This document shows positions 17,206-25,859 of a stretch of 64,000 nucleotides of DNA, one piece after another. Location of the stretch: positions 1,674,001 to 1,738,000 of the forward strand of contig JACKCF010000001.1 of the NCBI GenBank assembly GCA_020634165.1, in the 5' to 3' direction. Under the pieces are notes generated by a model. It was not told where the DNA came from. It saw only the letters and a program-made list of their open reading frames with translations, and did no database searches. The DNA is from Anaerolineaceae bacterium (lineage in GTDB: Bacteria; Chloroflexota; Anaerolineae; Aggregatilineales; Phototrophicaceae). Positions within the stretch are counted from its first letter, which is position 1; every line of letters begins with the position of its first letter. A program made the position numbers and the translations under genes.

Positions 17206-18927
17206 TTACATACGTTCCGGTGCGCTCATGCCCATCAGGTCGAGCACGCGCTTGAATATAATGCGTGCAGCGTGATAAAAGCGCAAGCGTGCCCGCGTCA
17301 CATCTTCCGGGATGCCTTCGCCGAGTGCCCGAACATTGTCATAAATCGGGTGGAACGTCGATGCCAGTTCCTGCGCATAGAACGCGATTTTGTGCGGCTC
17401 ATACTGGTTAACGGCTGTCTCGATGACTTCACCCATTTCCAGCGCCTTGCGGATGAACGCCAATTCTTCATCACTGAGTAGGCTGATATCCGCGCCCTCG
17501 TCGCTCAGTCCGCGTGCTTCCGCTTCCCGCGCGATGCCGCAGCAGCGCACATGCGCATTCTGGATGTAATACACCGGATTATCGTTGCTCTGCTTGACAA
17601 CTTCCTCGACGTTGAAGTTCAGATGTGAACTTGGGCTGCGTGCCAGCATATGATAGCGAATCGCATCCGGACTGGTCATCTCGACCAGTTCATCCAGCGT
17701 GTCATAGACACCCCGCCGCGTGCTCATCTTGATCTCTTCGAGTTCGCCCGTTTCGGGGTTCTGCCGAACGGCCTTCACCATTTGGTTGATGATGACATGA
17801 ATGCCCGATGGATCCATGCCCAACGCCTCAATGCCCATCTGCACGACCTTGTACTGCTGGCCATGATCCGCACCGAGGACGTTCACCATGATGTCAAAAC
17901 CGCGTTCGATCTTATTTTTGTGGTAGGCGATGTCCGGCAGGGTATAGGTCGGGATGCCATCGCTCTTGACCATCACACGGTCTTTTTCATCGCCAAATGC
18001 GGTTGTACGGAACCAGACAGCCGGTTCACGGTCGGCGGCTTTGGCTTTTTCTTCGTCGCTGGCACCTGCCCATTCAGTAGCTTTGTAGGCATATCCGCGC
18101 TCGTCCAGTTCTTCCAGCACCGCCCAGATCGAGCCATCCTGGAACATACTGTCCTCGTTGAAGAAGTTATCATGTGTGATGCCAATCTGCGCCAGTGAAT
18201 CCCGTATCCACTCGAACATCTTGGCTTCTGCAAATTCCTTGAAGGGCTTCCAGTCAGCATTGACCAGCGCGTCGCCCTGTTCATCAGCCAGTTCATTGGC
18301 AAAGTCGATCAGGTATTCACCCTGATAACCACCTTCGGGCAGCGGCTCATCTTGGCCCAATGCCTGCAAATAACGGGCTTTCAGGCTTTTGCCGAGCATG
18401 ACCATCTGCATACCGGCGTTGTTGAAATAATACTCGCGCTGCACATCAAAACCAGCCGCTTCCAACAGCCGCGCCATCGTATCGCCGATGATGCCGCCGC
18501 GGCTGCGCCCAATCGTGATCGGGCCGCTGGGGTTGGCGCTGACGAATTCGACCTGCGCCTTGTGGCCTGCGCCAATATCGAGCGAAAAGTAATCTTCGCC
18601 CTCAACAATGATGGCCTCGATTTGCTGCTTCAACCACTTCTGGCTGAGTGTAAAGTTGATGAACCCCGGCCCTGCGAACTCGACATGTGACACAAAGTCA
18701 GCTTTTGGCAGGTGCTTGACGATCATCTCGGCGATGTCGCGCGGTTTCTTCGCCGCGACTTTAGCCAGGGCCATTGCGACCGGGCAGGCATAATCGCCCT
18801 GTCCCTCGCGTTTGGCCGGAGTGATCGGAATGTCAGGAATTTCAAATTGCGGGAGATCGCCAGCGGCTTGTGCAGACTCAATCGCCTTCTTGACAAGGTT
18901 GGCGTGTAGTTCTGGGAGCAGTTTCAC
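17206..18927 (-). CDS. argS: Arginyl-tRNA synthetase
   Basis: Class I aminoacyl-tRNA synthetase that charges tRNA-Arg. The N-terminal Arg-tRNA-synthetase domain (about residues 1-100) precedes the catalytic Rossmann core, with [11 protein letters not shown] then the ATP-binding signature near residue 136. The KMSKS loop reads KMSTRRG near 400, and the C-terminal DALR anticodon-binding domain ends with the typical M-G-M-x-x-P-E-R-M. The HIGH signature is altered to TIGR. The GTG at 18927 ([11 protein letters not shown]) is chosen; a TTG at 18981 extends the frame but has no ribosome site. Length (573 aa) is normal. Confidence 0.95.
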   Translation of the reverse strand: MKLLPELHANLVKKAIESAQAAGDLPQFEIPDIPITPAKREGQGDYACPVAMALAKVAAKKPRDIAEMIVKHLPKADFVSHVEFAGPGFINFTLSQKWLKQQIEAIIVEGEDYFSLDIGAGHKAQVEFVSANPSGPITIGRSRGGIIGDTMARLLEAAGFDVQREYYFNNAGMQMVMLGKSLKARYLQALGQDEPLPEGGYQGEYLIDFANELADEQGDALVNADWKPFKEFAEAKMFEWIRDSLAQIGITHDNFFNEDSMFQDGSIWAVLEELDERGYAYKATEWAGASDEEKAKAADREPAVWFRTTAFGDEKDRVMVKSDGIPTYTLPDIAYHKNKIERGFDIMVNVLGADHGQQYKVVQMGIEALGMDPSGIHVIINQMVKAVRQNPETGELEEIKMSTRRGVYDTLDELVEMTSPDAIRYHMLARSPSSHLNFNVEEVVKQSNDNPVYYIQNAHVRCCGIAREAEARGLSDEGADISLLSDEELAFIRKALEMGEVIETAVNQYEPHKIAFYAQELASTFHPIYDNVRALGEGIPEDVTRARLRFYHAARIIFKRVLDLMGMSAPERM

Positions 18928-19014
18928 AGTGAACTTGCCTTGATTCAAATCATGGATATGGAACGTGGCAAATTGTAACAAAGGGGCTGGTAGAAAGTAA
19001 TCCCAGGATTGACG

Positions 19015-19854
19015 CTATTTGGCGCGCATGACCTCGACCACGCCGTCAGTTCCACACGGCACGACCAGGTTACAATTGGAGCAGCGCCATGCGCTATCCT
19101 CATCGAGTATCGCCTGCTGCTGGCAGCGCGGACAGTGCATAACCTCATGAGGTGGTATCACCCCAATATAGGGCGAATGTCCTGCTTTTTGCCCCCAGAC
19201 CAATTCATAGTCGGTATGCCATGTCTGGAACGTCGCGCCGACAATACCGCGTTCAGCCAGCATGTCCGCCATTTCTTTTTCTTCCCACAGCCGACTCGGC
19301 ATATATGCATTGATGCGCCGCGTCGTCAACAATAAGCCACCAGACCGCAGCACCCGTATGATCTCATCCAGCGCCGCTTTGGGTTCCGGCATAAATTCCA
19401 GGGCTTCCATGCAGGTCACTACATCGAAGCTGTCATCAGGGAAAGGCAGCGCCGTACCATCGGCCCACAGCAGCGTCACATACTCGTGGAAGTGCTCATT
19501 GGCGATCTTCTCTGCCGCCTGCGTGATCATCTTCCGGCTGAGTTCCACACCGATGATGTGCCCCTCAAACCGAGCATGTTGGCACAAAGCCAGCGGCAAA
19601 CGGCCTGTACCTGTAGCGACATCCAGCACCATCGGGTCTGTTGCTGGCAGTTTCGCCAGCAGGGGTTGCGCCAGATAAAGATGTTCCTCGACATCATCAT
19701 ACTGCTTGATATTGTCATAGCGGCTGGCATAGACATCGTACAACCAGATAACCACGCGCTTCCCCAGATAGACGCCTTCTGTATCGATCAGCAGCCACCA
19801 TGCGGCGAATCCCACGATGAAAATCAGGGCAATCACCGTGACCAGTGGACTCAT
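19015..19854 (-). CDS. Membrane-anchored SAM methyltransferase with C-terminal zinc ribbon
   Basis: Protein of 279 aa. One N-terminal hydrophobic helix (TVIALIFIVGFAAWWLL, about residues 5-22) is followed by a class I methyltransferase domain: motif I VLDVATGTGRLPL near residue 85, GVELSRKM, and DVVTCMEALEFM. The last 40 residues form a zinc ribbon (CPRCQ...CSNCN). The ATG at 19854 overlaps the stop of the epimerase gene as ATGA, showing translational coupling; GGAAGAGGG lies upstream. The methyltransferase core is UbiE/Methyltransf_11-like, but the substrate is unknown. The epimerase partner suggests lipid or glycan modification. Confidence 0.8.
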   Translation of the reverse strand: MSPLVTVIALIFIVGFAAWWLLIDTEGVYLGKRVVIWLYDVYASRYDNIKQYDDVEEHLYLAQPLLAKLPATDPMVLDVATGTGRLPLALCQHARFEGHIIGVELSRKMITQAAEKIANEHFHEYVTLLWADGTALPFPDDSFDVVTCMEALEFMPEPKAALDEIIRVLRSGGLLLTTRRINAYMPSRLWEEKEMADMLAERGIVGATFQTWHTDYELVWGQKAGHSPYIGVIPPHEVMHCPRCQQQAILDEDSAWRCSNCNLVVPCGTDGVVEVMRAK

Positions 19855-20843
19855 TTCAGCAGGCCCTCTTCCCGCAGATAGGGCACACAACGGTTGACGC
19901 CTTCTTCCAGGCTCACCTGTGGCTGCCAGTTGAGCAGCGTTCGCGCTTTCTCAGTCGAATAGGTCGTTTCGCCGATCATCTGGTCAATCAGGGCCGGTAA
20001 GTCTTGCGGCTCACCGCGTAGCTTGAGGAAAAATTCGATCACAGGTGCAGCGATGATCGCGACACTTTCTGGGATGCCCAACCAGGAACTATGCCCGGCC
20101 AGTCGCTGATATGCTCCCATGAACGCCCGCCATGTTGGTGCCGGATCGGGTGAACAGTTGAAGGCTTCACTGACCGCTGCCGGATGTGTTGCCAATACCG
20201 TCATCAGATCGACTACATCATCGACATAAATCGGATAGCAGTTGCCCTGGCCCTTGCCAATGAAAATCGTCGGCTTACGTTTGGCCAGCCCGAAGAACTG
20301 CTTCGTCCAGAAGGTGCTGCGGGGTCCATAAATCATGCTTGGTCGGATGATGCTGTAGGCCAGATCATGCGCGTCTGCAATTTGCTTGAGGGCCGCTTCC
20401 GCCAGCGACTTTGTGCGATTATACGGCGGCGTTCCTGGCACCTGTGGCCGATCTTCCGTAACAAGGCCCTGGTTGTGGTAGCCATACACGGAAACGGTAC
20501 TGACGTGTACCAACCGTCCGACACCTGCCTGTGATGCCGCCATCGCGACATTGCGCGTCCCCTCGACGTTGACTGCGCGTTGTTTTTCCATATTGCCAAA
20601 GGCAATCGCCGCTACATGGAAGACAATCTCGACGCCTGGAATGTGCCTTGCGAGACTGTCCGGCTCTGTGACATCGCCTTTGACGATCTCGACACCATCC
20701 AGTCCCCGAATGTAATCAGCACGATCAGGGTTACGTGCCAATGCCTTGACCTGTGCGCCATCTGCTGCCAGCCGACGCACCAGCGCCCCGCCTAAAAATC
20801 CGGTTGCACCCGTCACGAATACGCTTTTGCCTGCCAACGACAT
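19851..20843 (-). CDS. NAD-dependent epimerase/dehydratase (extended SDR)
   Basis: Extended short-chain dehydrogenase of 330 aa. The nucleotide-binding motif VTGATGFLGGALVRRL is at residues 9-24, the substrate-side catalytic Tyr/Lys occur as YNRTK near residue 144, and the HVSTVSVYG strand precedes them. The family includes NDP-sugar epimerases and 3-beta-hydroxysteroid dehydrogenases, and the sequence does not settle which. It lies 20 bp downstream of the RsmC-like gene and overlaps the membrane methyltransferase gene by 4 bp, so these three are probably one transcript. Confidence 0.88.
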   Translation of the reverse strand: MSLAGKSVFVTGATGFLGGALVRRLAADGAQVKALARNPDRADYIRGLDGVEIVKGDVTEPDSLARHIPGVEIVFHVAAIAFGNMEKQRAVNVEGTRNVAMAASQAGVGRLVHVSTVSVYGYHNQGLVTEDRPQVPGTPPYNRTKSLAEAALKQIADAHDLAYSIIRPSMIYGPRSTFWTKQFFGLAKRKPTIFIGKGQGNCYPIYVDDVVDLMTVLATHPAAVSEAFNCSPDPAPTWRAFMGAYQRLAGHSSWLGIPESVAIIAAPVIEFFLKLRGEPQDLPALIDQMIGETTYSTEKARTLLNWQPQVSLEEGVNRCVPYLREEGLLK

Positions 20844-20863
20844 AGGTCCCCCTGTACTACTTG

Positions 20864-21934
20864 TTATTTGGGCCTGGATGCTTTCACAACCACGTATTTG
20901 GTATTCCCGCCCAGCAATTCCACAGACCGAAAATGCTCCTCGGCGACCGATTCATAGCGTAAGAAGGCATTCGCCACCCAGATTAACGCGCCATCTCTTT
21001 TAAGATGCGCCTTAGCTTCCCGAATAATGCGATGAGCGACATTGGTCGTCACATCGAACTTGTCGTGGAAAGGCGGGTTCGTGACGATCAGGTCGTACTG
21101 TTGGCCATCCAGCGCGCTATAGACATCACTGGCCAGCGCTTCTGCATTGCCGATGTCATTTTGGGCCAGGGTCGTCTGGCTGCATTCGACCGCCAGCAAG
21201 TTATCATCGACCATCGTCACTCGATCTGCATATTTCGCTGCCCAGCCGCCGATGACACCATTGCCGCAGCCAACATCAAGCACCGCTTTTCCGCGAATGT
21301 CCGTTTCAGGATCGACCTTTTCTAGTAAGAGTCGGGTGCCTTCGTCCAAAGCATCCCAACTGAAAATGCCCGGCATGGTGCTGACCAGTAATGATTGGCC
21401 ATCTGGCAAATTGAAGGTTCGCTGCTGCCTCTGTGTGGGATCAGCGCCCCAGTCGCTTGGGTAGCGCGTGGCGGTTGGCTTGCCCAATCCACCTACACGG
21501 TGCCGCTTCTTGAAGATCAGCGTATTGGCTTCTGCGAATAGCTCACTCGCATCCTTGAGGATCGTCTTAGCGCCGCCTTTAGTTGGCCCACAGACATAGA
21601 CCATGCCATCGTCGGCCAGCGATTTTGCAGCCGCCCATAATTGCGCCTTGGCGACGTCCCGCCCCTTTGGCACGAAGATGATGACCTTGTCGTAGCGTGC
21701 ATCGCCCTGCGGATAAACAGACGTATGCACGTGCATGTTATTCTGTGCCGGCAGGGCGGCCAGATGGCTGTAATCCAGGTCATAGACATCCAATTGAGCG
21801 ACCGTGCGCGCGAGCTGCCGTAGCAGCGTAAACGGTTCTGCGGTCAGGCTCAACACGCGATCTTTCGCGTCAAACTGCGCCACCTCTTGCAGCAGCGTCG
21901 TGCTGATCGTAGCGGAATCTGTTGCTTTCCCCAT
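20864..21934 (-). CDS. RsmC-like methyltransferase (rRNA G-N2 type)
   Basis: Protein of 356 aa with the tandem architecture of RsmC/RlmG enzymes: a degenerate N-terminal methyltransferase-like half and an active C-terminal half. Motif I VLDVGCGNGVIGG is near residue 215 and the catalytic NPPFH tetrapeptide near 280, the signature of exocyclic amino-group methylation of guanine in rRNA. The start codon directly abuts the stop of the ABC transporter gene, so the genes are transcribed together. Which rRNA guanine is modified cannot be read from sequence alone. Confidence 0.85.
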   Translation of the reverse strand: MGKATDSATISTTLLQEVAQFDAKDRVLSLTAEPFTLLRQLARTVAQLDVYDLDYSHLAALPAQNNMHVHTSVYPQGDARYDKVIIFVPKGRDVAKAQLWAAAKSLADDGMVYVCGPTKGGAKTILKDASELFAEANTLIFKKRHRVGGLGKPTATRYPSDWGADPTQRQQRTFNLPDGQSLLVSTMPGIFSWDALDEGTRLLLEKVDPETDIRGKAVLDVGCGNGVIGGWAAKYADRVTMVDDNLLAVECSQTTLAQNDIGNAEALASDVYSALDGQQYDLIVTNPPFHDKFDVTTNVAHRIIREAKAHLKRDGALIWVANAFLRYESVAEEHFRSVELLGGNTKYVVVKASRPK

Positions 21935-23743
21935 TTAGTTTGTCCCTAACAGCAGTTCAGCATCCCGGAACTGCATACCGTACAGATGGGCATACAGGCC
22001 GTTCTTTGCCAAAAGCTCATCATGTGTGCCCAACTCCACGATCTTGCCCGCTTCAACAACGGCGATACGATGCGCGATACGGACGGTGCTCAGCCTGTGG
22101 GCGATAATCAGCGTGGTGCGATTCTGCATCAGGCGGCCCAGTGCTTCCTGTACCAGATGTTCGCTTTCGTTATCCAGATTGCTGGTGGCTTCATCCAGCA
22201 GTAGAATGCGCGGGTCTTTGAGAATCGCACGCGCGATAGCGACGCGCTGGCGCTGGCCGCCGCTCAGTTTGATGCCGCGCTCCCCAACAATTGTGTCATA
22301 CTGCTTGGGCAGTTCCATGATGAAATCATGGGCGTTGGCCGCTTTTGCTGCTGCGATCATTTCATCTTCGCTCGCCTCCAGCCGCCCATAAAGAATGTTG
22401 TCACGGATCGTGCCGCCAAAAAGCAAGGTTTCCTGTGGCACAATGCCGATGTGCTGACGTAAATTTTCCTGCACGATTTGCCGCACATCAGTGCCATCAA
22501 TGCGGACAACCCCCTGCTGCACATCGTAAAAGCGCGGAATCAGGTTGAAGATCGTGCTTTTGCCGGCGCCACTGGGTCCTACCAGAGCGACGATTTCCCC
22601 TGGAGCGATGTCCAGCGCCACGCCGCGCAGTACCTCGAAGTCTTCATCGTAAGCAAAGCTGATGTCATCCAGCGAGATGCGCCCCTGGACGTCCTGTAGC
22701 TTGATCGCATCTGGCGCATCCTGCACCCCCGGCAGGGCATCCAGCAGATAGAAGACGCGCTTGGTCGCGCCCAGCGCCTCCTGGAACGTCGCGTACAGCC
22801 GCACCAGCGATGCAAAGTTGGCGGCAACTGTCAGGCCGTAAATCAGGAACGAAATGAGTGCGCCGCCTGTCAGCCGCCCGTCAAGCACTTCACGCCCGCC
22901 GAACCAGAGCACCAGTGACAGCCCACTGAACCCCATGAACGCCACAAATGGCCCGAAAACCGACCGAATGCGCAGCAGCTTGACCGTCGCGTCAAAAGCT
23001 TCCATGATGGCATTGCTGTAGCGCTTCTTTTCGTATGGCTCTCGTGCGAAGCTCTTCACCTCGCGGATATTCTGGAAAACTTCCTCCGCAACAACTGTTG
23101 CCTCGGCGATCCGTTCCTGGACGCGCTCGCTGTAGCGCCGGAACCCCAGCCCAAAAAACAGGCTGACGACCACGTTAATCGGTACCAGCACCAGGATGAA
23201 CAGGCTCAGTCGCCAGTTGATGATGAACATGATGGTCACGGCGCCGATCAGTGTCAGCGTCTGTGACAGCAGGGTGGTCAGATTACTTGTGAGCGCGCCC
23301 TGCATTCGTGCTACATCGTTCGACATGCGGCTGATAAGTTCACCCACACGTGTATCGGCGAAAAAACCAAGTGAAAAACTCAGCAGCCGATTGTACAGCG
23401 ATACGCGGATGTCCTTGACGACACTCTCACCCGCATAATTAACAGCATAGGTTTCCACCAGCGACGTCAGTGACCGTATTAGAAACACGACCAGTAGTAA
23501 CAGGGTGATCTGGTCCAGCAGGGCGATGTCGCGCTGGTCAATCACACTATCGACGACCTGCTGAATAACGGCAGGGAACACCAGCCCCAATACGGAACTC
23601 ATCACCAGTGCGACGACAGCAATCGCCAGCCAGCCTGAATACGGCCGCACATAGCTGAACATGCGCCGCCATTGGACCGGAACATCCGGTGTAAAAATTT
23701 CTTGCGACAATCGCCGACGACGAAAATATCGCATCATACCCAT
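21935..23743 (-). CDS. ABC transporter, fused permease and ATPase (MsbA/LmrA-type exporter)
   Basis: Half-transporter of 602 aa that dimerises into an exporter. An N-terminal type IV ABC membrane domain with six helices spans about residues 35-320. The ATPase follows with Walker A VGPSGAGKST (near 385), Q-loop GIVPQETLLF, signature LSGGQRQRVAIA (near 494), Walker B ILLLDEATS and H-loop AHRLST. All motifs are intact. The substrate could be lipid, drug or peptide, and neighbouring genes (RsmC-like, epimerase, homoserine-type kinase) do not decide. A second half-transporter is absent, consistent with a homodimer. Confidence 0.94.
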   Translation of the reverse strand: MGMMRYFRRRRLSQEIFTPDVPVQWRRMFSYVRPYSGWLAIAVVALVMSSVLGLVFPAVIQQVVDSVIDQRDIALLDQITLLLLVVFLIRSLTSLVETYAVNYAGESVVKDIRVSLYNRLLSFSLGFFADTRVGELISRMSNDVARMQGALTSNLTTLLSQTLTLIGAVTIMFIINWRLSLFILVLVPINVVVSLFFGLGFRRYSERVQERIAEATVVAEEVFQNIREVKSFAREPYEKKRYSNAIMEAFDATVKLLRIRSVFGPFVAFMGFSGLSLVLWFGGREVLDGRLTGGALISFLIYGLTVAANFASLVRLYATFQEALGATKRVFYLLDALPGVQDAPDAIKLQDVQGRISLDDISFAYDEDFEVLRGVALDIAPGEIVALVGPSGAGKSTIFNLIPRFYDVQQGVVRIDGTDVRQIVQENLRQHIGIVPQETLLFGGTIRDNILYGRLEASEDEMIAAAKAANAHDFIMELPKQYDTIVGERGIKLSGGQRQRVAIARAILKDPRILLLDEATSNLDNESEHLVQEALGRLMQNRTTLIIAHRLSTVRIAHRIAVVEAGKIVELGTHDELLAKNGLYAHLYGMQFRDAELLLGTN

Positions 23744-23875
23744 GAGGTGCTTTTCCTATCTCACTTGCGAATAGGCTTGGTCATGCCTGTAGACAGACCA
23801 TTTCCTATCATAGTCGCTTTATACAAATTAAGCATGAGGTGATTTTGTGAGGTTCCAGCCACGTATTTTGCTGCT

Positions 23876-24808
23876 CTACGCGGATTGCATCATGCTGATT
23901 ACGACGCCCTGGGTGTCCATCGGCAGCACCATCACCCGCGCCGGAATCTGAATATTCTCGAAGGCAATTTCGATAGCCTCTGCGATGCGGTCATGATAAT
24001 CATGCGCCAGGAAGACCATCGCCGGACCGCCGCCGCTGGTGGTCACGCCGATAGAACCCGCCAGACGGGCGACTTCCGCCACGTGGGCAAAGCCGCCAAT
24101 ACGCCGCTGAACGGCATCGTTCATGATGCCGTTGCGCAGTGTGGCCGCGATGGTGTGTAAATTGCCTCCGCTGAATGCTTCCATCAGGATAGGCAGGCTG
24201 TGCAGACTTTCCAGCATATCGGCCATGCTCACACGCTCGGGCATCTTTGGGCGGTCGTAATGGTCATCCATCCGAACAGCCACAATCAGCTTGAAAGGTG
24301 CCAGTGCCAGCGACCGATACAGGACCTGCGCGCCATCATGACTATGGGCTGTCAGCCCACCAATGATAGATGTAACGCTGTGGTCGGGGCGTTTAGTTGC
24401 AGTTGCCGCCAGTTGGATCAACTGCGAGCGATCATAGGGATTTTCCAGCAGGTTGTTAGCCCCGATGATGCCTGCCGTCATGAATGCTTGTTCGGCTCCC
24501 AGGCCACTGTTCAGCGGAATATCGTTATGAATCCGTACCGTGATGCCCTTTGGCGCGCGCTCAAAGGCCTGGAAGATGCGCATCATCCCCAGCACGACCG
24601 GATGCCGCAGGCCCAGCGCATAACTACCAGCCCCTTCACCAGAGGTTTCGACGATCAGGTTGTCATCATCACGCGGGGTAATCTCGACCTGGGTATACAG
24701 GCTGAGGGCCAGGCCCAGCGTCCGCAAATTCGGGCCGAAGTCCGTCATAGTGGCTGGTAGCCGAATCTTGATCTTTCGCAAGGGGTTCCCTTTGGCGCGT
24801 GTCGGCAC
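23876..24808 (-). CDS. GHMP kinase, homoserine-kinase-like
   Basis: Small-molecule kinase of the GHMP superfamily (310 aa), most like homoserine kinase, which phosphorylates homoserine for threonine synthesis. The N-terminal RLPATMTDFGPNLRTLGLAL corresponds to the ThrB opening, the phosphate-binding motif 2 reads PLNSGLGAEQA (near residue 105) where the usual form is PxxxGLGSSAA, and motif 3 reads TTSGGGPAMVFLA near 265. Motif 2 has Glu-Gln in place of Ser-Ser, so activity is not certain. The frame opens with GTG at 24808; a TTG at 24781 with AAAGGG upstream would remove nine residues. Threonine synthase is encoded far away at 51764. Confidence 0.7.
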   Translation of the reverse strand: MPTRAKGNPLRKIKIRLPATMTDFGPNLRTLGLALSLYTQVEITPRDDDNLIVETSGEGAGSYALGLRHPVVLGMMRIFQAFERAPKGITVRIHNDIPLNSGLGAEQAFMTAGIIGANNLLENPYDRSQLIQLAATATKRPDHSVTSIIGGLTAHSHDGAQVLYRSLALAPFKLIVAVRMDDHYDRPKMPERVSMADMLESLHSLPILMEAFSGGNLHTIAATLRNGIMNDAVQRRIGGFAHVAEVARLAGSIGVTTSGGGPAMVFLAHDYHDRIAEAIEIAFENIQIPARVMVLPMDTQGVVISMMQSA

Positions 24809-24830
24809 TCAGTCCATTCTACAATTGGAA

Positions 24831-25844
24831 CTAGAGTTGGACCACCGGAAGGACAAAGGTGACGCTTGTTCCTTCGTCAAAGTTGCTTGATGCCCAGATG
24901 TCACCCCCATGTCGCTGGATGATCGTCTTGGCAGTCGTCAGCCCCAGCCCATACCCTGGGATGGCTGTTACGCGCTCGTCACGGCTTCTGTACATCCGGT
25001 TGAAGATGCTGTCCAGTTCATCATCACTGATGCCGATACCCTGGTCCGCCACGCTGCAATACAGCTCGGTCACGTGCCCCCACGCATGGATCGCAACCGG
25101 ATGCTCGGCATGTGAATACAGAATCGCGTTCGTCAGCATATTTTCAATGACGATCTGCAACCGTTCAGGGTCGCCCATGACGACCGGCAGCGGCGTTTGC
25201 AGCGATGTCGCGATGCTGATCTGATGTTCACGTGCCAGCGGCTGCACACGGGTAACGGCGGCCTTGATCGTGTCGTCCAGCCGTATCGGCAGGTGACGCA
25301 ACGGCATACCAGCCTCAATCCAGGCCAGGTCCACCAGCGGTCGTACGACATTCTGCAATTTTTCGCTGGTCTCATGGAGGCGCTTAAGAAAACGCTCCTG
25401 GTTCTCGTTCAGTTCCCCATAGCGATCAATCAGGTCGGCAAATCCTGTAATCGCGGAAATCGGGCTTTGCAAATCGTGAACAATAGCCGCGCTCAGGGCT
25501 GATCGCCGCGCTTCCAGGTCACGCTGTTCGGTCACATCCCGCAGCAAAACCACCCGTTCGCCCGTTTCTATCGTGCCTGCGATCCCTTCAGCCAGACGGC
25601 GATGCGGCAGCCGAACATCAAGCTGCTGGGTGCCATCGCGCTGGAAAAGATTCATCAGGGCGTGATTGCTGCCGAAAGTCTCTTTGCAGGTTTTGCCTGT
25701 GATCGCTTCAGGGGATGTCGCCAGCATGGCAGCCGCAGCCGGATTGACGTGCTGCACACGGTCATCCAGCGTGATAATGAGGCCTTCACCACTACTGCGG
25801 AACAGGAACTCAAACAATGTGTTGGTATTAAGTGCTTCGGTCAT
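24831..25844 (-). CDS. Soluble PAS sensor histidine kinase
   Basis: Two-component kinase of 337 aa without membrane segments. A PAS domain (about residues 8-110, with NPAAAAMLATSPEAITG) precedes the HisKA helix carrying the phosphoacceptor in IVHDLQSPI (His near 125) and the HATPase domain with NMLTNAILYS, VADQGIGIS and GYGLGLTTAK. All ATP-binding boxes are intact. It follows the GH63-like glycosidase gene by 15 bp and precedes the GHMP kinase gene by 22 bp, so it is embedded in a metabolic transcript. There is no cognate regulator gene beside it. Confidence 0.92.
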   Translation of the reverse strand: MTEALNTNTLFEFLFRSSGEGLIITLDDRVQHVNPAAAAMLATSPEAITGKTCKETFGSNHALMNLFQRDGTQQLDVRLPHRRLAEGIAGTIETGERVVLLRDVTEQRDLEARRSALSAAIVHDLQSPISAITGFADLIDRYGELNENQERFLKRLHETSEKLQNVVRPLVDLAWIEAGMPLRHLPIRLDDTIKAAVTRVQPLAREHQISIATSLQTPLPVVMGDPERLQIVIENMLTNAILYSHAEHPVAIHAWGHVTELYCSVADQGIGISDDELDSIFNRMYRSRDERVTAIPGYGLGLTTAKTIIQRHGGDIWASSNFDEGTSVTFVLPVVQL

Positions 25845-25859
25845 CGTCGACGCAGTCTT

